64,000 nucleotides of DNA from Sandaracinobacteroides sayramensis (GCF_022014495.1 NZ_JAKLSQ010000018.1:1-64000); one strand, 5' to 3'. Counted from the first letter of the stretch, positions 30,794-41,059 are shown. Numbers and translations: made by a program. Notes: generated by a model not told the origin, from the letters alone.

Positions 30794-30976
30794 TCAGCAG
30801 CACTTCCCGCCATTCCTGCCGCCGTAGCGGGCCTCTTCCCGGTCGCGGAAGAATTCCACGCGGCCCATCGGCGCCCGGTCGGGATGATGTTGCCGCATAT
30901 GCGCCAGATAGGCTTCATAGGGTGGCTGGCCGACCATCAGCCGCGCCATCTCGCCGATCCGCTTGAGCCCGATCAT
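30794..30976 (-). CDS. ybdD: YbdD/YjiX family protein
   Basis: 60-aa small protein of the DUF466 family. The pattern YEAYLAHMRQHHPDRAPMGRVEFFRDR with the C-terminal CC is typical. In enterobacteria the homologue is encoded after cstA/btsT and is needed for full pyruvate transport. The ATG overlaps the cstA stop (ATGA), indicating tight coupling. Confidence 0.92.
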   Translation of the reverse strand: MIGLKRIGEMARLMVGQPPYEAYLAHMRQHHPDRAPMGRVEFFRDREEARYGGRNGGKCC

Positions 30977-33021
30977 GCCGCCGGCAGCGCGTGCGCGGGC
31001 GCCTCGCGCACGCTGGGGTTGGGGTCCCACAGGCTCTGAAGGCAGGTGCGCACGGTGAAGTAGAGAAGCGACAGCACCACCGCCAGGAACAGCGCGCAGA
31101 GCGCGGCGTCGATCCGGTCGTTGAAGATGATCGCCTGCATCTCCGCCATCGACTTGGCCGGCGCCAGCACTTCGCCGCGCGCCGCCGCGTCGGAGAAGCG
31201 CCGGGCATGGGCGAGGAAGCCGACCGCCGGGTCGCTCGACAGGAGCTTCAGCGTGCCCGCCGTCAGCGTGCAGATCAGCAGCCAGACGGTTGGGACGACC
31301 GTCACCCAGGCGTAGCGCTGCTGCTTCATGCGGAACAGCACCACCGTCGACAGCATCAGCGCGATCGCCGCCAGCATCTGGTTGGAAATGCCGAACACCG
31401 GCCACAGCGTATTGACCCCGCCCAGCGGATCGGTGACGCCCTGGTGCAGGAAGAAGCCCCAGCTGGCGACGCAAAGCCCCGTGGCGACGAGGCCCGGCCA
31501 CATGCTGCTGTTTTCCCGGAACGCGGGCACGGCAAGGCCGATCAGGTCCTGCAGCATGAAACGGCCGGCGCGGGTGCCGGCGTCCACCGCCGTCAGGATG
31601 AACAGCGCTTCGAACAGGATGGCGAAATGGTACCAGAAGGCCTTCATCGCCGGCCCGCCGACCGCGTGGCTGAAGATCTCGGCCATGGCGACCGCCAGCG
31701 TCGGCGCGCCGCCAGTGCGCGAGACGATGCTGTGCTCGCCCACGTCGCGGGCGGTCTGCGCCAGTGTCTCGGCGGAAACCGGGAAGCCCATGGCGGTGAC
31801 GGCCGCCGCCGCGCTCGCCGGATCGCCGCCGGTGATGGCGACCGGGCTGTTCATGGCGAAATAGATACCCGGATCGAGGATCGAGGCGGCGACCAGCGCC
31901 ATGATGGCGACGAACGCCTCCATCAACATGGCGCCATAGCCGATGAAGGGCGCGTCGGTTTCGCTGGCGATCAGCTTGGGCGTGGTGCCGCTGGCGATGA
32001 GGGCGTGGAAGCCCGACACCGCGCCGCAGGCGATGGTGATGAACAGGAAGGGGAAAAGCGAACCAGACCAGACCGGCCCGCCGCCGTTCACGAACTGCGT
32101 CAGCGCCGGCATCTGCAACGGCGGCGCCATGACGACGATGCCGATGGCCAGCGCGGCGATGGCGCCGATCTTCAGGAAGGTGGAGAGATAGTCGCGCGGC
32201 GCCAGCAGCAGCCAGACCGGAAGCACCGAGGCGACGGCGCCATAGCCGATCAGGATCCAGCACAATTGCACCGGGGTGAAGGTGAAGATCGGCCCCCAAT
32301 AGGGCGAGGCGGCGATCGACTGGCCATAGACGATGGCGAGGATGAGGCCGACGAAGCCCAGCAGCGAAACCTCGCCGATGCGCCCCGGGCGTATCCAGCG
32401 GGTGTAGACGCCCATCAGCAGCGCCAGCGGCACGGTCGCCGCGACGGTGAACATGCCCCACGGGCTTTCCGCCAGCGCCCGGACGACGATCAGCGCCAGC
32501 ACGGCGAGGATGATGACCATGATCATGAAGGCGCCGGCCAGCGCGATGGTGCCGGGCACCGGCCCCATTTCCGTGCGCACCAGCTCCCCCAGCGACTTGC
32601 CGTCGCGGCGCATGGAGATGAACAGCACCATGAAATCCTGCACCGCGCCCGCCACCACCACCCCGGCGATGATCCAGAGCGTCCCCGGCAGATAGCCCAT
32701 CTGCGCCGCCAGCACCGGCCCCACCAGCGGCCCGGCGCCGGCGATGGCGGCGAAATGGTGGCCGAAGAGCACCCGCCGGTCGGTCGGCACATAATCCAGC
32801 CCGTCCGCCCGGTAATGCGCCGGCGTCGCCCGCGCCGGGTCCAGCCGCATCACATGGCGGGCGATGTAGAGGGCGTAATAGCGGTAGGCGACCAGGAAGA
32901 CGCTGACCGCCGCGGTGATGATCCACAGCGCGTTGACCGCCTCGCCGCGCACCGTCGCCAGAACGGCGAGGCAGACGGCGCCGACGATCGCCAGCAGGAT
33001 CCAGGGAATATGTTTCAGCAC
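30973..33021 (-). CDS. cstA: Carbon starvation protein CstA (pyruvate/peptide transporter)
   Basis: 682 aa with about 16 membrane helices. Family motifs: FGHHFAAIAGAGPLVGPVLAAQ near residue 90, SGFHALIASGTTPK in the middle and a hydrophilic C-terminus. CstA-type carriers import pyruvate and are induced on carbon limitation in other bacteria. The start is GTG 33021. It forms an operon with ybdD. Confidence 0.94.
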   Translation of the reverse strand: MLKHIPWILLAIVGAVCLAVLATVRGEAVNALWIITAAVSVFLVAYRYYALYIARHVMRLDPARATPAHYRADGLDYVPTDRRVLFGHHFAAIAGAGPLVGPVLAAQMGYLPGTLWIIAGVVVAGAVQDFMVLFISMRRDGKSLGELVRTEMGPVPGTIALAGAFMIMVIILAVLALIVVRALAESPWGMFTVAATVPLALLMGVYTRWIRPGRIGEVSLLGFVGLILAIVYGQSIAASPYWGPIFTFTPVQLCWILIGYGAVASVLPVWLLLAPRDYLSTFLKIGAIAALAIGIVVMAPPLQMPALTQFVNGGGPVWSGSLFPFLFITIACGAVSGFHALIASGTTPKLIASETDAPFIGYGAMLMEAFVAIMALVAASILDPGIYFAMNSPVAITGGDPASAAAAVTAMGFPVSAETLAQTARDVGEHSIVSRTGGAPTLAVAMAEIFSHAVGGPAMKAFWYHFAILFEALFILTAVDAGTRAGRFMLQDLIGLAVPAFRENSSMWPGLVATGLCVASWGFFLHQGVTDPLGGVNTLWPVFGISNQMLAAIALMLSTVVLFRMKQQRYAWVTVVPTVWLLICTLTAGTLKLLSSDPAVGFLAHARRFSDAAARGEVLAPAKSMAEMQAIIFNDRIDAALCALFLAVVLSLLYFTVRTCLQSLWDPNPSVREAPAHALPAA

Positions 33022-33077
33022 TTGCGCCCCCTTCCGCCGGGTTTTGCGGCGCCCGGCCGGCTATTGCAAGCGCGCTC

Positions 33078-33779
33078 TCAAACCGCCGTGCCGGCCAGCC
33101 GCCCGATCCCCCAGGTGACGGCCATCGCCACCGAGCCCCAGAAGGCCACCCGCAGCACCGGCCGGCCGGCCGGCGCCTTTCCAGCCCGCGCCCCCAGAAA
33201 GCCCAGCAGCATCAGGAACAGAAGCGCGGAGGTTACCACCGCCGGGGTGATGAAGGCGGCGGGCACCAGCAGCACCGTCAGCAGCGGCACCGCCGCGCCG
33301 ACCGAAAAGGTGATCGCGGACGCCGCCGCCGCCTGCAACGGCCGCGCGGCGACCGCCTCGGTGATCCCCAGCTCGTCGCGCGCGTGGGCGGCCAGCGCGT
33401 CGTGCGCGGTCAACTGCCGGGCGACCGCTTCCGCCGTCGGCTGGTCGAGGCCGCGCGCCCTATAGGTCTGCGTCAGTTCCTTCAGCTCGTATCCGGGATC
33501 GGCCTGCAATTCGGCCGCCTCTTCCTTCAGCGCCGCCTTTTCCGTGTCGGCCTGCGAACTGACCGAGACATATTCGCCCGCCGCCATCGACATGGCGCCG
33601 GCGGTCAGCCCGGCAAGCCCTGCCAGCACGATGGCGCCCCGGTCGGCGCCGGAAGCCGCGACCCCCAGCACGAGGCAGGCCGTGGAAACGATGCCGTCGT
33701 TCGCGCCCAGCACGGCGGCCCGAAGCCAGCCGATGCGCGCGATCGCGTGGCGTTCGGGATGGGCGGCGGCCGGGCGCAT
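33078..33779 (-). CDS. VIT1/CCC1 family iron/manganese transporter
   Basis: 233 aa with five helices. The N-terminal segment RAAVLGANDGIVSTACLVLGV and AGAMSMAAGEYVSVSSQADTE are the VIT1 signature, followed by a cytoplasmic, Glu-rich metal-binding stretch and three C-terminal helices. It likely moves Fe2+ or Mn2+ out of the cytoplasm. It starts 3 nt after the M16 protease stop on the same strand, suggesting co-transcription. Confidence 0.9.
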   Translation of the reverse strand: MRPAAAHPERHAIARIGWLRAAVLGANDGIVSTACLVLGVAASGADRGAIVLAGLAGLTAGAMSMAAGEYVSVSSQADTEKAALKEEAAELQADPGYELKELTQTYRARGLDQPTAEAVARQLTAHDALAAHARDELGITEAVAARPLQAAAASAITFSVGAAVPLLTVLLVPAAFITPAVVTSALLFLMLLGFLGARAGKAPAGRPVLRVAFWGSVAMAVTWGIGRLAGTAV

Positions 33780-33782
33780 CGC

Positions 33783-36599
33783 TCAGCCCGCCGGCCTTTC
33801 CTCGACGGGCATGCCGAGCTTCTGCAGTTGCGGCAGCACGCTCGCCTTGTCCCCCACGACGATCCAGACGAGTTCTCCGGCCTTCGGCAGCGGCGCGCCG
33901 GCCACCGCCCGATCGGGGACGGCCGCCAGCCGCTTCGGCAGGGTTTCCAGATAATCGTCCGGCCGGTCGAGGTTCGCGCCGCGTTCCAGCGCCGCCAGCA
34001 GCGCGCCGCCGGTTTCGAAGTCTCCGGGCAGCGAGCGGATCACATTCGCCCGCGCCCGGCCGATCTCGTCCTCGGTGGGCGGAGCCTTGCCGTGGAAATC
34101 GTCCAGCAATTGCCGGATGGCGGCGATGCTCCGGCCGGTGGCTTCCGTCTCCACCGGGGCCGAAAGCAGGAAGGGCATGGACTCGCGCGTGGGGGAAAGG
34201 CTGGAATAGGCGCCGTAAGACCAGTTGCGCTTCTCGCGCAGCTCCTGGTTGAGGCGCGCCGAGGCGAGCCCGCCGAAGATGTCGTTGGCGAGGCTGAGCG
34301 CCAGCATGTCGTCGCGGCCCGTCAGCCGGGACGGGGCGGCGGCGAGGATGACCGACTGTTCGGCGCCGGGCCGGTCGATGAAGACGATCCGGCCCGCCGC
34401 CTGCGGCGCCGGCGGTGGCACAAGGACGGGGGCAGCGGCGCCTTCTGACTGCCAGTCGCCGAAGGCCGCTTCCATCAGTGGCTTCAGCGTCGCCATGTCG
34501 GTGTCGCCCACCACGAAGATCTGCGCCTGCGCCGGATTCAGGCTGGCGCGGTGGAAGGCGATCAGGTCGTCGCGCGTCACCGCCTTCAGCCCCGCCTCGG
34601 TGCCGCTGCCGGAGAAGCTGGAGCCATAGGGATGGCCGGGGCCGTAGAGCAGCGGCGGAAGGGCGCGGATGGCGAGGCTGCCGGGGTTCGTCTCCTCCCG
34701 CTTCAACTGCGTCAGCGCCTGCACCCGCACCCGCTCGAGCTGGTCGGCCGGGAAGGTGGGGTGGCGCACCACATCGGCGAACAGCGCCACCGATTCCGCG
34801 AGATTGGGGGTGAGCGCGTTCAGCGTGAAGCGCGTGCGGTCGAGCGAGGCGGAGGCGCCTACCCCCAGCCCCAGCCGCTCGGACAGCCGGGCGATGGCCG
34901 GCCCGTCCATCGGCCCCAGCGCGCCTTCCGTGCCTTCGTCCAGCAGGCCCAGCATCATCGTCTGCGTGCCGGGCTTCGCCCGGCTGTCGGAAGGGACTCC
35001 GCCCGGCACCGACAGCATCACCCGCACCACGGGAACGGCCGTGGTGCGGGCGAACACCAGTTCCATGCCGTTCGACAGCTTCGCCCGTTCCACCGCCGGC
35101 AGGTTGAAGCTGGTGGCGGGGCCGGCTTCCGGCAGCCCCTTCGAGCGGTCGGCCGGCGGCCCCGTCTCCGCCTTCGCCGCCGCAGCCGGCAGCGAGGCGG
35201 GCAGGCGGACCGACGGCGGCAGCGCCACTTCCTTCGGGCTGCGCTCGCCCGGCAGCAGCGTCAGGCGGAAATCGCCGGGCGTCAGCCATTTCTCCGCCGC
35301 GCGGCGCACGCTGCCCGGCGTGGCGGCGGCGTAGTTCAACAGATCGTCGCGATAGTCGCCGGGGTTGTCGGCGTAGAGCAGCCCTTCCGCCAGCGCCACG
35401 CCCTTGCCGCCGAAGCCGCCCACCTTCTCCAGCCCGCGAATGGTACCGGAAACGGCGCGCATCGCCACCCGGTCCACCTCGTCGGCGGTGGGGCCGTGCT
35501 TCAGGAATTCGGCCAGCAGCGCGTCGATCCGCGCTTCCAGCTTCGCCGGATCGACGCCGGGCGCGGCCTCGGCCGAAAGGCTGGCGATTCCGGCCAGCCC
35601 CTGGGGGCTCACGCCGCCGCCCACCGCCACCGCCAGCCGCTCGTCGCGCACCAGCGCCTCGTGCAGGCGCGAGGTGGAGCCGCCCGCCAGGATCGCCAGC
35701 GCCACCTGCAGGTCGGCGATGTCCGCCGCCTCGCCGCGCCCCGGCACCGCCCAGTAACGGCTGACCCGGCTGGTCGCGACCTTGTCGGTCATGGTGGCGC
35801 GGGTCGTCTCGCTTCGGATCGGCACCCAGCCGGCGAAGCGGCCGGGCGTCGGCCCGGCGGGGATCTCGCCGAACCATTTCTCCACCAGCGGCTTCGCGGT
35901 CGCCGCGTCTATGTCGCCCGCCAGCACCAGAACGGCGTTGTTGGGGCCGTAATTGTTCCTGAACCAGCCGCGCGCGTCGTCGAGCGTGGCGGCGTTCAGA
36001 TCCTCGGGCTTGCCGATGGTGGAGACGGACATCGGATGGTCGGCCGGGAAAAGCTGCTTCAGCAGCTCATATTGGGTGAGGCCGCCCGGCGAATTGTCGC
36101 CCTGCCGCTTCTCGTTCAGCACCACCTTCCGCTGCGCGTCCAGCTTCTCCTGCGTCAGCGCCGGAAGCAGGAAGCCCATCCGGTCGGACTCGAGGAACAG
36201 CGCGAGGTCGAGCGCCGGGGTCGGCACGGTCTGGAAATAATTGGTGCGGTCGTAGCTGGTGGTGCCGTTGAAGTCGGTGGCGCCGATCGCTTCCAGCGGC
36301 TTGAAATGGTCTCCGGCATGATGTTCCGAGCCGTAGAACATCAGATGCTCGAAGAGATGCGCGAAGCCGGAGCGCCCCACCGGCTCGTCCACCGAGCCGA
36401 CATGATACCAGACGCCGACATGCACCAGCGGCGCCTTGCGATCGGTGTGCACCACCACCTTCAGGCCGTTGGCCAGGGTGAACTGCTCGTAGGGGATATC
36501 CACCTGCTTCACCAGTTCGGCGAGCGGGGCCGGGTCGGCCGACAGCGCGGTAGAAGACATGAGGGCGGCGGCAAGCGCTACGGCAATCGTGCGGATCAT
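33783..36599 (-). CDS. M16 (pitrilysin/insulinase) family zinc metallopeptidase, two-repeat form
   Basis: 938 aa: two fused M16 halves of about 450 aa. The N-terminal half carries the inverted zinc motif HLFEH in GFAHLFEHLMFYGSEH; the second half lacks it, as is usual. The signal peptide (IRTIAVALAAALMSSTALSA) puts it in the periplasm, where it would degrade peptides. ATG 36599 is chosen since AGGA lies 6 nt upstream; the ATG two codons earlier is too close. pepN ends 10 nt upstream, so the two peptidases probably share an mRNA. Confidence 0.92.
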   Translation of the reverse strand: MIRTIAVALAAALMSSTALSADPAPLAELVKQVDIPYEQFTLANGLKVVVHTDRKAPLVHVGVWYHVGSVDEPVGRSGFAHLFEHLMFYGSEHHAGDHFKPLEAIGATDFNGTTSYDRTNYFQTVPTPALDLALFLESDRMGFLLPALTQEKLDAQRKVVLNEKRQGDNSPGGLTQYELLKQLFPADHPMSVSTIGKPEDLNAATLDDARGWFRNNYGPNNAVLVLAGDIDAATAKPLVEKWFGEIPAGPTPGRFAGWVPIRSETTRATMTDKVATSRVSRYWAVPGRGEAADIADLQVALAILAGGSTSRLHEALVRDERLAVAVGGGVSPQGLAGIASLSAEAAPGVDPAKLEARIDALLAEFLKHGPTADEVDRVAMRAVSGTIRGLEKVGGFGGKGVALAEGLLYADNPGDYRDDLLNYAAATPGSVRRAAEKWLTPGDFRLTLLPGERSPKEVALPPSVRLPASLPAAAAKAETGPPADRSKGLPEAGPATSFNLPAVERAKLSNGMELVFARTTAVPVVRVMLSVPGGVPSDSRAKPGTQTMMLGLLDEGTEGALGPMDGPAIARLSERLGLGVGASASLDRTRFTLNALTPNLAESVALFADVVRHPTFPADQLERVRVQALTQLKREETNPGSLAIRALPPLLYGPGHPYGSSFSGSGTEAGLKAVTRDDLIAFHRASLNPAQAQIFVVGDTDMATLKPLMEAAFGDWQSEGAAAPVLVPPPAPQAAGRIVFIDRPGAEQSVILAAAPSRLTGRDDMLALSLANDIFGGLASARLNQELREKRNWSYGAYSSLSPTRESMPFLLSAPVETEATGRSIAAIRQLLDDFHGKAPPTEDEIGRARANVIRSLPGDFETGGALLAALERGANLDRPDDYLETLPKRLAAVPDRAVAGAPLPKAGELVWIVVGDKASVLPQLQKLGMPVEERPAG

Positions 36600-36609
36600 G
36601 GACATCCTG

Positions 36610-39183
36610 TCAGTTGAGGCCGGTGGTGACGACTTCGGTCAGGTCGCGGGAAAGCCCCGCCGTGGCGGCGATGCGTTGCAGCTCGGCGCGCATCAGCGGC
36701 CCCCAGGGCGCGGCGAAGCGGCGCCAGCGCGTCAGCGGCTGCACGAGGCGGGCGGCCGACTGCGGGTTGATCCGGTCCGCCTCCAGCACCTGCCGCGCGA
36801 GCAGCGCATAGCCGCGCCCGTCCTCGGCGTGGAAGCGCGGCTGGTTGCCGGCGAAGCCCAGCACCAGCGCCCGCAGGCGGTTTGGGTTGCGCGGATCGAA
36901 CTGCGGGTGCGCCAGCAGCCGCTCCACCGCCTCCACCGTGTCGGCGCGGGTGGAGCCGGCCTGCACCAGGAACCATTTGTCCAGCACTTCGGGCAGATGG
37001 CCGAAACGGGCGTGGAACCGCGCCAGCGCCTCGTCGCGCTCGGGCGCCTCCACATGGCTGAGCGCGGTCAGCGCCGACATGCGGTCGGTCATATTGTCGG
37101 CGTGCGCGAACTGCCCGAAGGCCGCCGCCGCGGCTTCCCGCCCGTCGCCGGCCTGCAACAGGCCGATGAGCACGCCCTTCAGCCGGCGCAGCCCCTTGGC
37201 GCGCGGCGCGAGATCCCCCGCGTCCGCCTGGCATTGCCGCCAGATGCCCCACAGCCGCGATCCCAGTTCCGCCGCTATGCGGCCGCGCAGCGCCTCGCGC
37301 GCGGCGTGGATCGCCTCCGGGTCCACCTGCGCCAGCTGGTCGCCGATCAGCCCCTCGGCTGGAAGCAGCAGCGTCTCGGCGACGAAGGCCGGGTCCGCCT
37401 GCCAGTCGTCGAGCAGGGTGGAAAAGGCGTCCACCACATCGCCTTCCCCTTCCCGCCGCCCCGTGGCGATGGTCTGCGTCAGCGCCGACAGCATCAGCTG
37501 CTGCACCGCCTCATAGCGGGCGAAGGGGTCGTCCTCATGCGCGGCCAGCAGTTTCAGCCCCTCGCTGGAAGGCGGCGGGCCGGCGACGATGGGGGCGGCG
37601 AACCCCCGGTTCAGCGACAGCACCGGCTGCTCTGCCACGCCGTCGAGCAGCAGCCGGGCTTCGGATTCCGTCAACACGAAATCGTCGCGCTCCACCAGCT
37701 TGCGCCCGTCGTGGGCGAACAGCGCGAAGTGGATCGGGATCGGCAGCGGCGCGGCCGACGGCGCCTTGGGGTTGGTCTGGGAGAAGATCAGCTCCACTTG
37801 CCCGTTCGCCGGGTGGTGAAGCGCCTCCACAGAGACGCGCGGCGTGCCCGGCTGCTGATACCAGCGGCGGAAGCGGGCGGAATCGAGGCCCTCCGCCTCC
37901 ATCGCCTCCAGGAAATCCTCGACCGTTGCCGCCTTGCCGTCGTTCGCCTCGAAATAGCGGTCGCAGGCGCGGCGGAAGCGGGCCGGCCCCATCAGCGTCG
38001 CCATCATGCGGATCAGTTCCGCGCCCTTGTCGTAGACGGTGGCGGTGTAGAAGTTGGAAATCTCCATATAGCTTTCCGGGCGCACGGGATGCGCCAGCGG
38101 CCCGTCGTCCTCCGGGAACTGGTTGGAGCGCAGCAGCCGCACCCCCTCGATCCGTTTCACGGCCGGCGAATTGCGGCTGGCGGAGAATTGCTGGTCGCGG
38201 AAGACGGTGAAGCCTTCCTTCAGGCTGAGCTGGAACCAGTCCCGGCAGGTGACGCGGTTGCCCGACCAGTTGTGGAAATATTCGTGCGCGACGATCGCCG
38301 AGATGGAATCGAAATCCCAGTCGGTCGCGGTCTCGGCGTCGGCCAGCACATATTTGGCGTTGAAGATGTTGAGGCCCTTGTTCTCCATCGCCCCGAAGTT
38401 GAAATCGTGGACGGCGACGATGTTGAACCGGTCGAGATCATATTCCCGGCCATAATGTTCCTCGTCCCACGCCATGCTGGCCTTCAGGCTTTCCATGGCG
38501 TGGCAGCAGCGCGGCACGTCGCTTCGGGCGACCCATATCGCCAGCGCCACCTCGCGGCCGGAGCGGGTGGTGAAGCTGTCGCCGAGCGCCGCGAGGTCGC
38601 CGGCGACGGCGGCGAACAGATAACTGGGCTTGGGATGCGGATCGTCCCACTCGGCGAAATGCCGGCCGCCGGGCAGCGGGCCGGAGGCGCCCGGATTGCC
38701 GTTGGAGAGCAGCACCGGATATTTCGCCGCATCCGCCTCCAGCCGCACATGGTAGCGGCTGAGCACGTCCGGCCGGTCGGGGAAATAGGTTATCCGGCGG
38801 AAGCCTTCCGCCTCGCACTGGGTGCAGAGATTGCCGCCCGAGGCATAGAGCCCCATCAGCCGGCTGTTGGCCGACGGGCGGATCGCCACCAGCGTCTCGA
38901 TCTCCGCTTCGTCGCCCTCCAGTTGCAGCGTCAGGCCGTTGGCGCTGTCGTTGGGCAGCGGCCGCGCCTCGCCGTTCACGCGCAGCTCCAGCAGCTCAAG
39001 CTCTTCCCCGTCCAGCCGCAGCGGCTCGGCGTGGCGGCCGTTGCGCTCCACCTTCAGCCGCGCCAGCACCAGCGCCCGGTCCGGCGCCAGCCGGAAGGTC
39101 AGGCGGGTTTCGGGCACCAGCCAGGCGGGCGGGCGATAGTCGGCAAGATGCTTCAAAGGCGGCAGCGGGGAAGGAGAGTCCAT
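36610..39183 (-). CDS. pepN: Aminopeptidase N
   Basis: 857 aa M1 zinc aminopeptidase. It has the substrate-binding GAMENKGLNIF, the zinc site HEYFHNWSGNR with the downstream glutamate in LKEGFTVFRDQ, and the long C-terminal helical domain of the E. coli PepN type. It trims N-terminal residues from peptides. Start at ATG 39183 (MDSPSPLPPLKHL...), the usual N-terminus; the longer frame adds basic residues of no recognisable kind. Confidence 0.96.
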   Translation of the reverse strand: MDSPSPLPPLKHLADYRPPAWLVPETRLTFRLAPDRALVLARLKVERNGRHAEPLRLDGEELELLELRVNGEARPLPNDSANGLTLQLEGDEAEIETLVAIRPSANSRLMGLYASGGNLCTQCEAEGFRRITYFPDRPDVLSRYHVRLEADAAKYPVLLSNGNPGASGPLPGGRHFAEWDDPHPKPSYLFAAVAGDLAALGDSFTTRSGREVALAIWVARSDVPRCCHAMESLKASMAWDEEHYGREYDLDRFNIVAVHDFNFGAMENKGLNIFNAKYVLADAETATDWDFDSISAIVAHEYFHNWSGNRVTCRDWFQLSLKEGFTVFRDQQFSASRNSPAVKRIEGVRLLRSNQFPEDDGPLAHPVRPESYMEISNFYTATVYDKGAELIRMMATLMGPARFRRACDRYFEANDGKAATVEDFLEAMEAEGLDSARFRRWYQQPGTPRVSVEALHHPANGQVELIFSQTNPKAPSAAPLPIPIHFALFAHDGRKLVERDDFVLTESEARLLLDGVAEQPVLSLNRGFAAPIVAGPPPSSEGLKLLAAHEDDPFARYEAVQQLMLSALTQTIATGRREGEGDVVDAFSTLLDDWQADPAFVAETLLLPAEGLIGDQLAQVDPEAIHAAREALRGRIAAELGSRLWGIWRQCQADAGDLAPRAKGLRRLKGVLIGLLQAGDGREAAAAAFGQFAHADNMTDRMSALTALSHVEAPERDEALARFHARFGHLPEVLDKWFLVQAGSTRADTVEAVERLLAHPQFDPRNPNRLRALVLGFAGNQPRFHAEDGRGYALLARQVLEADRINPQSAARLVQPLTRWRRFAAPWGPLMRAELQRIAATAGLSRDLTEVVTTGLN

Positions 39184-39224
39184 GGGCGGGAAGCTAGGTG
39201 CCCGCGCGCGCCGGCGCAATGGCG

Positions 39225-39986
39225 TCAGGCCGATCGGCGGCGCAGCAGTACGCCGGCCAGCACCCCCATGCCGAGCGCGATGGCGACGGCCGCCAGGCCA
39301 TAAAGGAAGCTGTGCTCATGCGCGAAGACGTAGATGCCGCGCTCGAAGCCGCTCTTGTCGATGATGACCGGGGTGGTGGAGCGCGCCCGCACCTCGCCAT
39401 TGCCGATCAGGTAGATTTCCGCCTGATAATTGCCGACCGGCACGGCGGACGGGATCGGCAGCCGGGCGCGGTAGAGCACCTTGTCGGTCACCTGCACGCC
39501 ATAGGGCTGCTCCACGAACAGCCCCTCGCGCTGGCGCAGCGAGACGAGGCCCTGCTCGAAATGGCTGGTGAACTGCGGGTCGGCGGCGGTCGCCGGCGAC
39601 AGTTGCAGGTTGCCGAGGCCGATCTCGTAGATGGCGGCGTTGCGCTCGTCCAGCAGGTCGCCGATCGGGCGGGTGGTGGCGACGGCGTAATAGCCGGGCG
39701 TCGATTCGAAGCGCATCGACTGGGTGTTGATCCAGATGCCGGCGACCCGCGCCTTCTTGCGCACCGTTGCCGGCTCGGCTGGGCCGCGCAGCACCACCGC
39801 GATTCCCGGCGGATCGGCCGGGGCCCGGCCGCCCGGATACTGGATGGCGCCGAAGATCAGCAGCTCGGCGCCGGCGAAGCGGTAGGAAATGTCGATGCGG
39901 CTCTGCGACAGGTCGGTCACCAGCCTCGGCTGGGCAAGCGCCGCCGGCGCCAGCAGCAGCGCGATCAGCAGCAGCAGCGCCTTCAT
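39225..39986 (-). CDS. TIGR02186 family protein, membrane-anchored
   Basis: 253 aa with a signal peptide (LLLLIALLLAPAALAQ), an extracytoplasmic domain rich in beta-strands (for example RIDISYRFAGAELLIFGAIQ) and one C-terminal helix ending in RRRSA. TIGR02186-type proteins are found next to TauE/SafE exporters, as here. They are thought to assist sulfite/sulfonate export, but the biochemistry is not established. Its start overlaps the exporter stop (ATGA). Confidence 0.85.
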   Translation of the reverse strand: MKALLLLIALLLAPAALAQPRLVTDLSQSRIDISYRFAGAELLIFGAIQYPGGRAPADPPGIAVVLRGPAEPATVRKKARVAGIWINTQSMRFESTPGYYAVATTRPIGDLLDERNAAIYEIGLGNLQLSPATAADPQFTSHFEQGLVSLRQREGLFVEQPYGVQVTDKVLYRARLPIPSAVPVGNYQAEIYLIGNGEVRARSTTPVIIDKSGFERGIYVFAHEHSFLYGLAAVAIALGMGVLAGVLLRRRSA

Positions 39987-40915
39987 GACAGCGCCGTCTG
40001 GATGGAGAAGAGCTCCTTCGGAGTCCAGGCGAGGCCGATCGCCAGCCGCACCGCCACCGCCAGCACCAGCAGCGCCAGGAACAGCCGCAGGCGTTCGGGC
40101 GGCAGGTTCTGCGCCGCGCGCGCCCCGAACTGCGCGCCGACCACGCCGCCCACCAGCAGCAGGATCGCCAGCAAGATGTCCACCGTCTGCGACTGGCTGG
40201 CGTGCAGCAGGGTCGCCACCGCCGTCACGAAGACGATCTGGAACAGGCTGGTGCCCACCACCACGCCGGCCGCCATGCCCAGCAGGTAGAGCATCGCCGG
40301 CACCATGATGAAGCCGCCGCCCACCCCCATGATGACGGTCAGCACGCCGACGCCCGCGCCGACCAGAAGCGGCGCCAGCGGCGAGATATAGACGCCGGAA
40401 CGGGGGAAACGCATCTTCATCGGCAGCGCCGCCACCAGCGGATGGTGCCGCCGCGCCTTGCGCCGGGGCGCCTCGCCCGACCGCATCTGCCGGATCGTCC
40501 CCAGCGCCTCCTTCAGCATCAGCGAGCCGACGCCGCCTAGGAACAGCACATAGACGAGGCCGATCGTCACATCGACCTGCCCCAGCGACTTCAACCAGTG
40601 GAACAGGAAGGAGCCCGCGACCGAGCCGATGAAGCCGCCGGCCACCAGCACCGCCCCCATCTTCAGGTCCACCTGTCCGCGCCGGAAATAGCTGAGCGCG
40701 CCGGAGACGGAGGAGCCGGTCACCTGCGTGGCGGAGGAGGCGACGGCGATCGCCGGGGGAATGCCGTAGAAGATCAGCAGCGGAGTCGTCAGGAAGCCGC
40801 CGCCCACCCCGAACATGCCCGAGAGGAAGCCCACGAGCCCGCCCAGCGCCACGATCACCAGCGCGTTCACGGACATTTCGGCAATGGGCAGGTAGAGGTC
40901 CACGGGCCTACCCAT
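39983..40915 (-). CDS. TauE/SafE family sulfite/organosulfur exporter
   Basis: 310 aa with eight or so helices. Each half carries the family glycine motif: GLVGFLSGMFGVGGGFLTTPLL and GVGVLTVIMGVGGGFIMVPAML. It is an inner-membrane anion exporter. ATG 40915 chosen; the frame upstream covers the palindromic repeat and is not conserved-looking. Forms a pair with the TIGR02186 gene. Confidence 0.92.
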   Translation of the reverse strand: MGRPVDLYLPIAEMSVNALVIVALGGLVGFLSGMFGVGGGFLTTPLLIFYGIPPAIAVASSATQVTGSSVSGALSYFRRGQVDLKMGAVLVAGGFIGSVAGSFLFHWLKSLGQVDVTIGLVYVLFLGGVGSLMLKEALGTIRQMRSGEAPRRKARRHHPLVAALPMKMRFPRSGVYISPLAPLLVGAGVGVLTVIMGVGGGFIMVPAMLYLLGMAAGVVVGTSLFQIVFVTAVATLLHASQSQTVDILLAILLLVGGVVGAQFGARAAQNLPPERLRLFLALLVLAVAVRLAIGLAWTPKELFSIQTALS

Positions 40916-40975
40916 AGCCGGAAATTCCCGGCGGGGAAGGGCGGGCGGAATATCCTGGCGGGCCATCGGCCACTT

Positions 40976-41005
40976 CGTCGCCCCGAGCTTGACCCGGGGT
41001 GACGG
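40976..41005. repeat. Dispersed palindromic repeat, copy 5 (single unit)
   Basis: One hairpin unit with one change in the left arm (CCCCGAGCTTGACCCGGGG), upstream of the TauE gene and downstream of the PEP-CTERM gene. Confidence 0.65.
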
Positions 41006-41059
41006 GAGTTTGGGGAAAGCGGTCGCCGCCAATCCGAACCGATTCATGGCCGAAAAGAT

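Noticed and set aside
36610-39183. Long plus-strand frames opposite pepN and the M16 protease
   Set aside because: They are GC-driven shadow frames full of Arg/His/Gln with no motifs, while the minus-strand genes have complete catalytic signatures.
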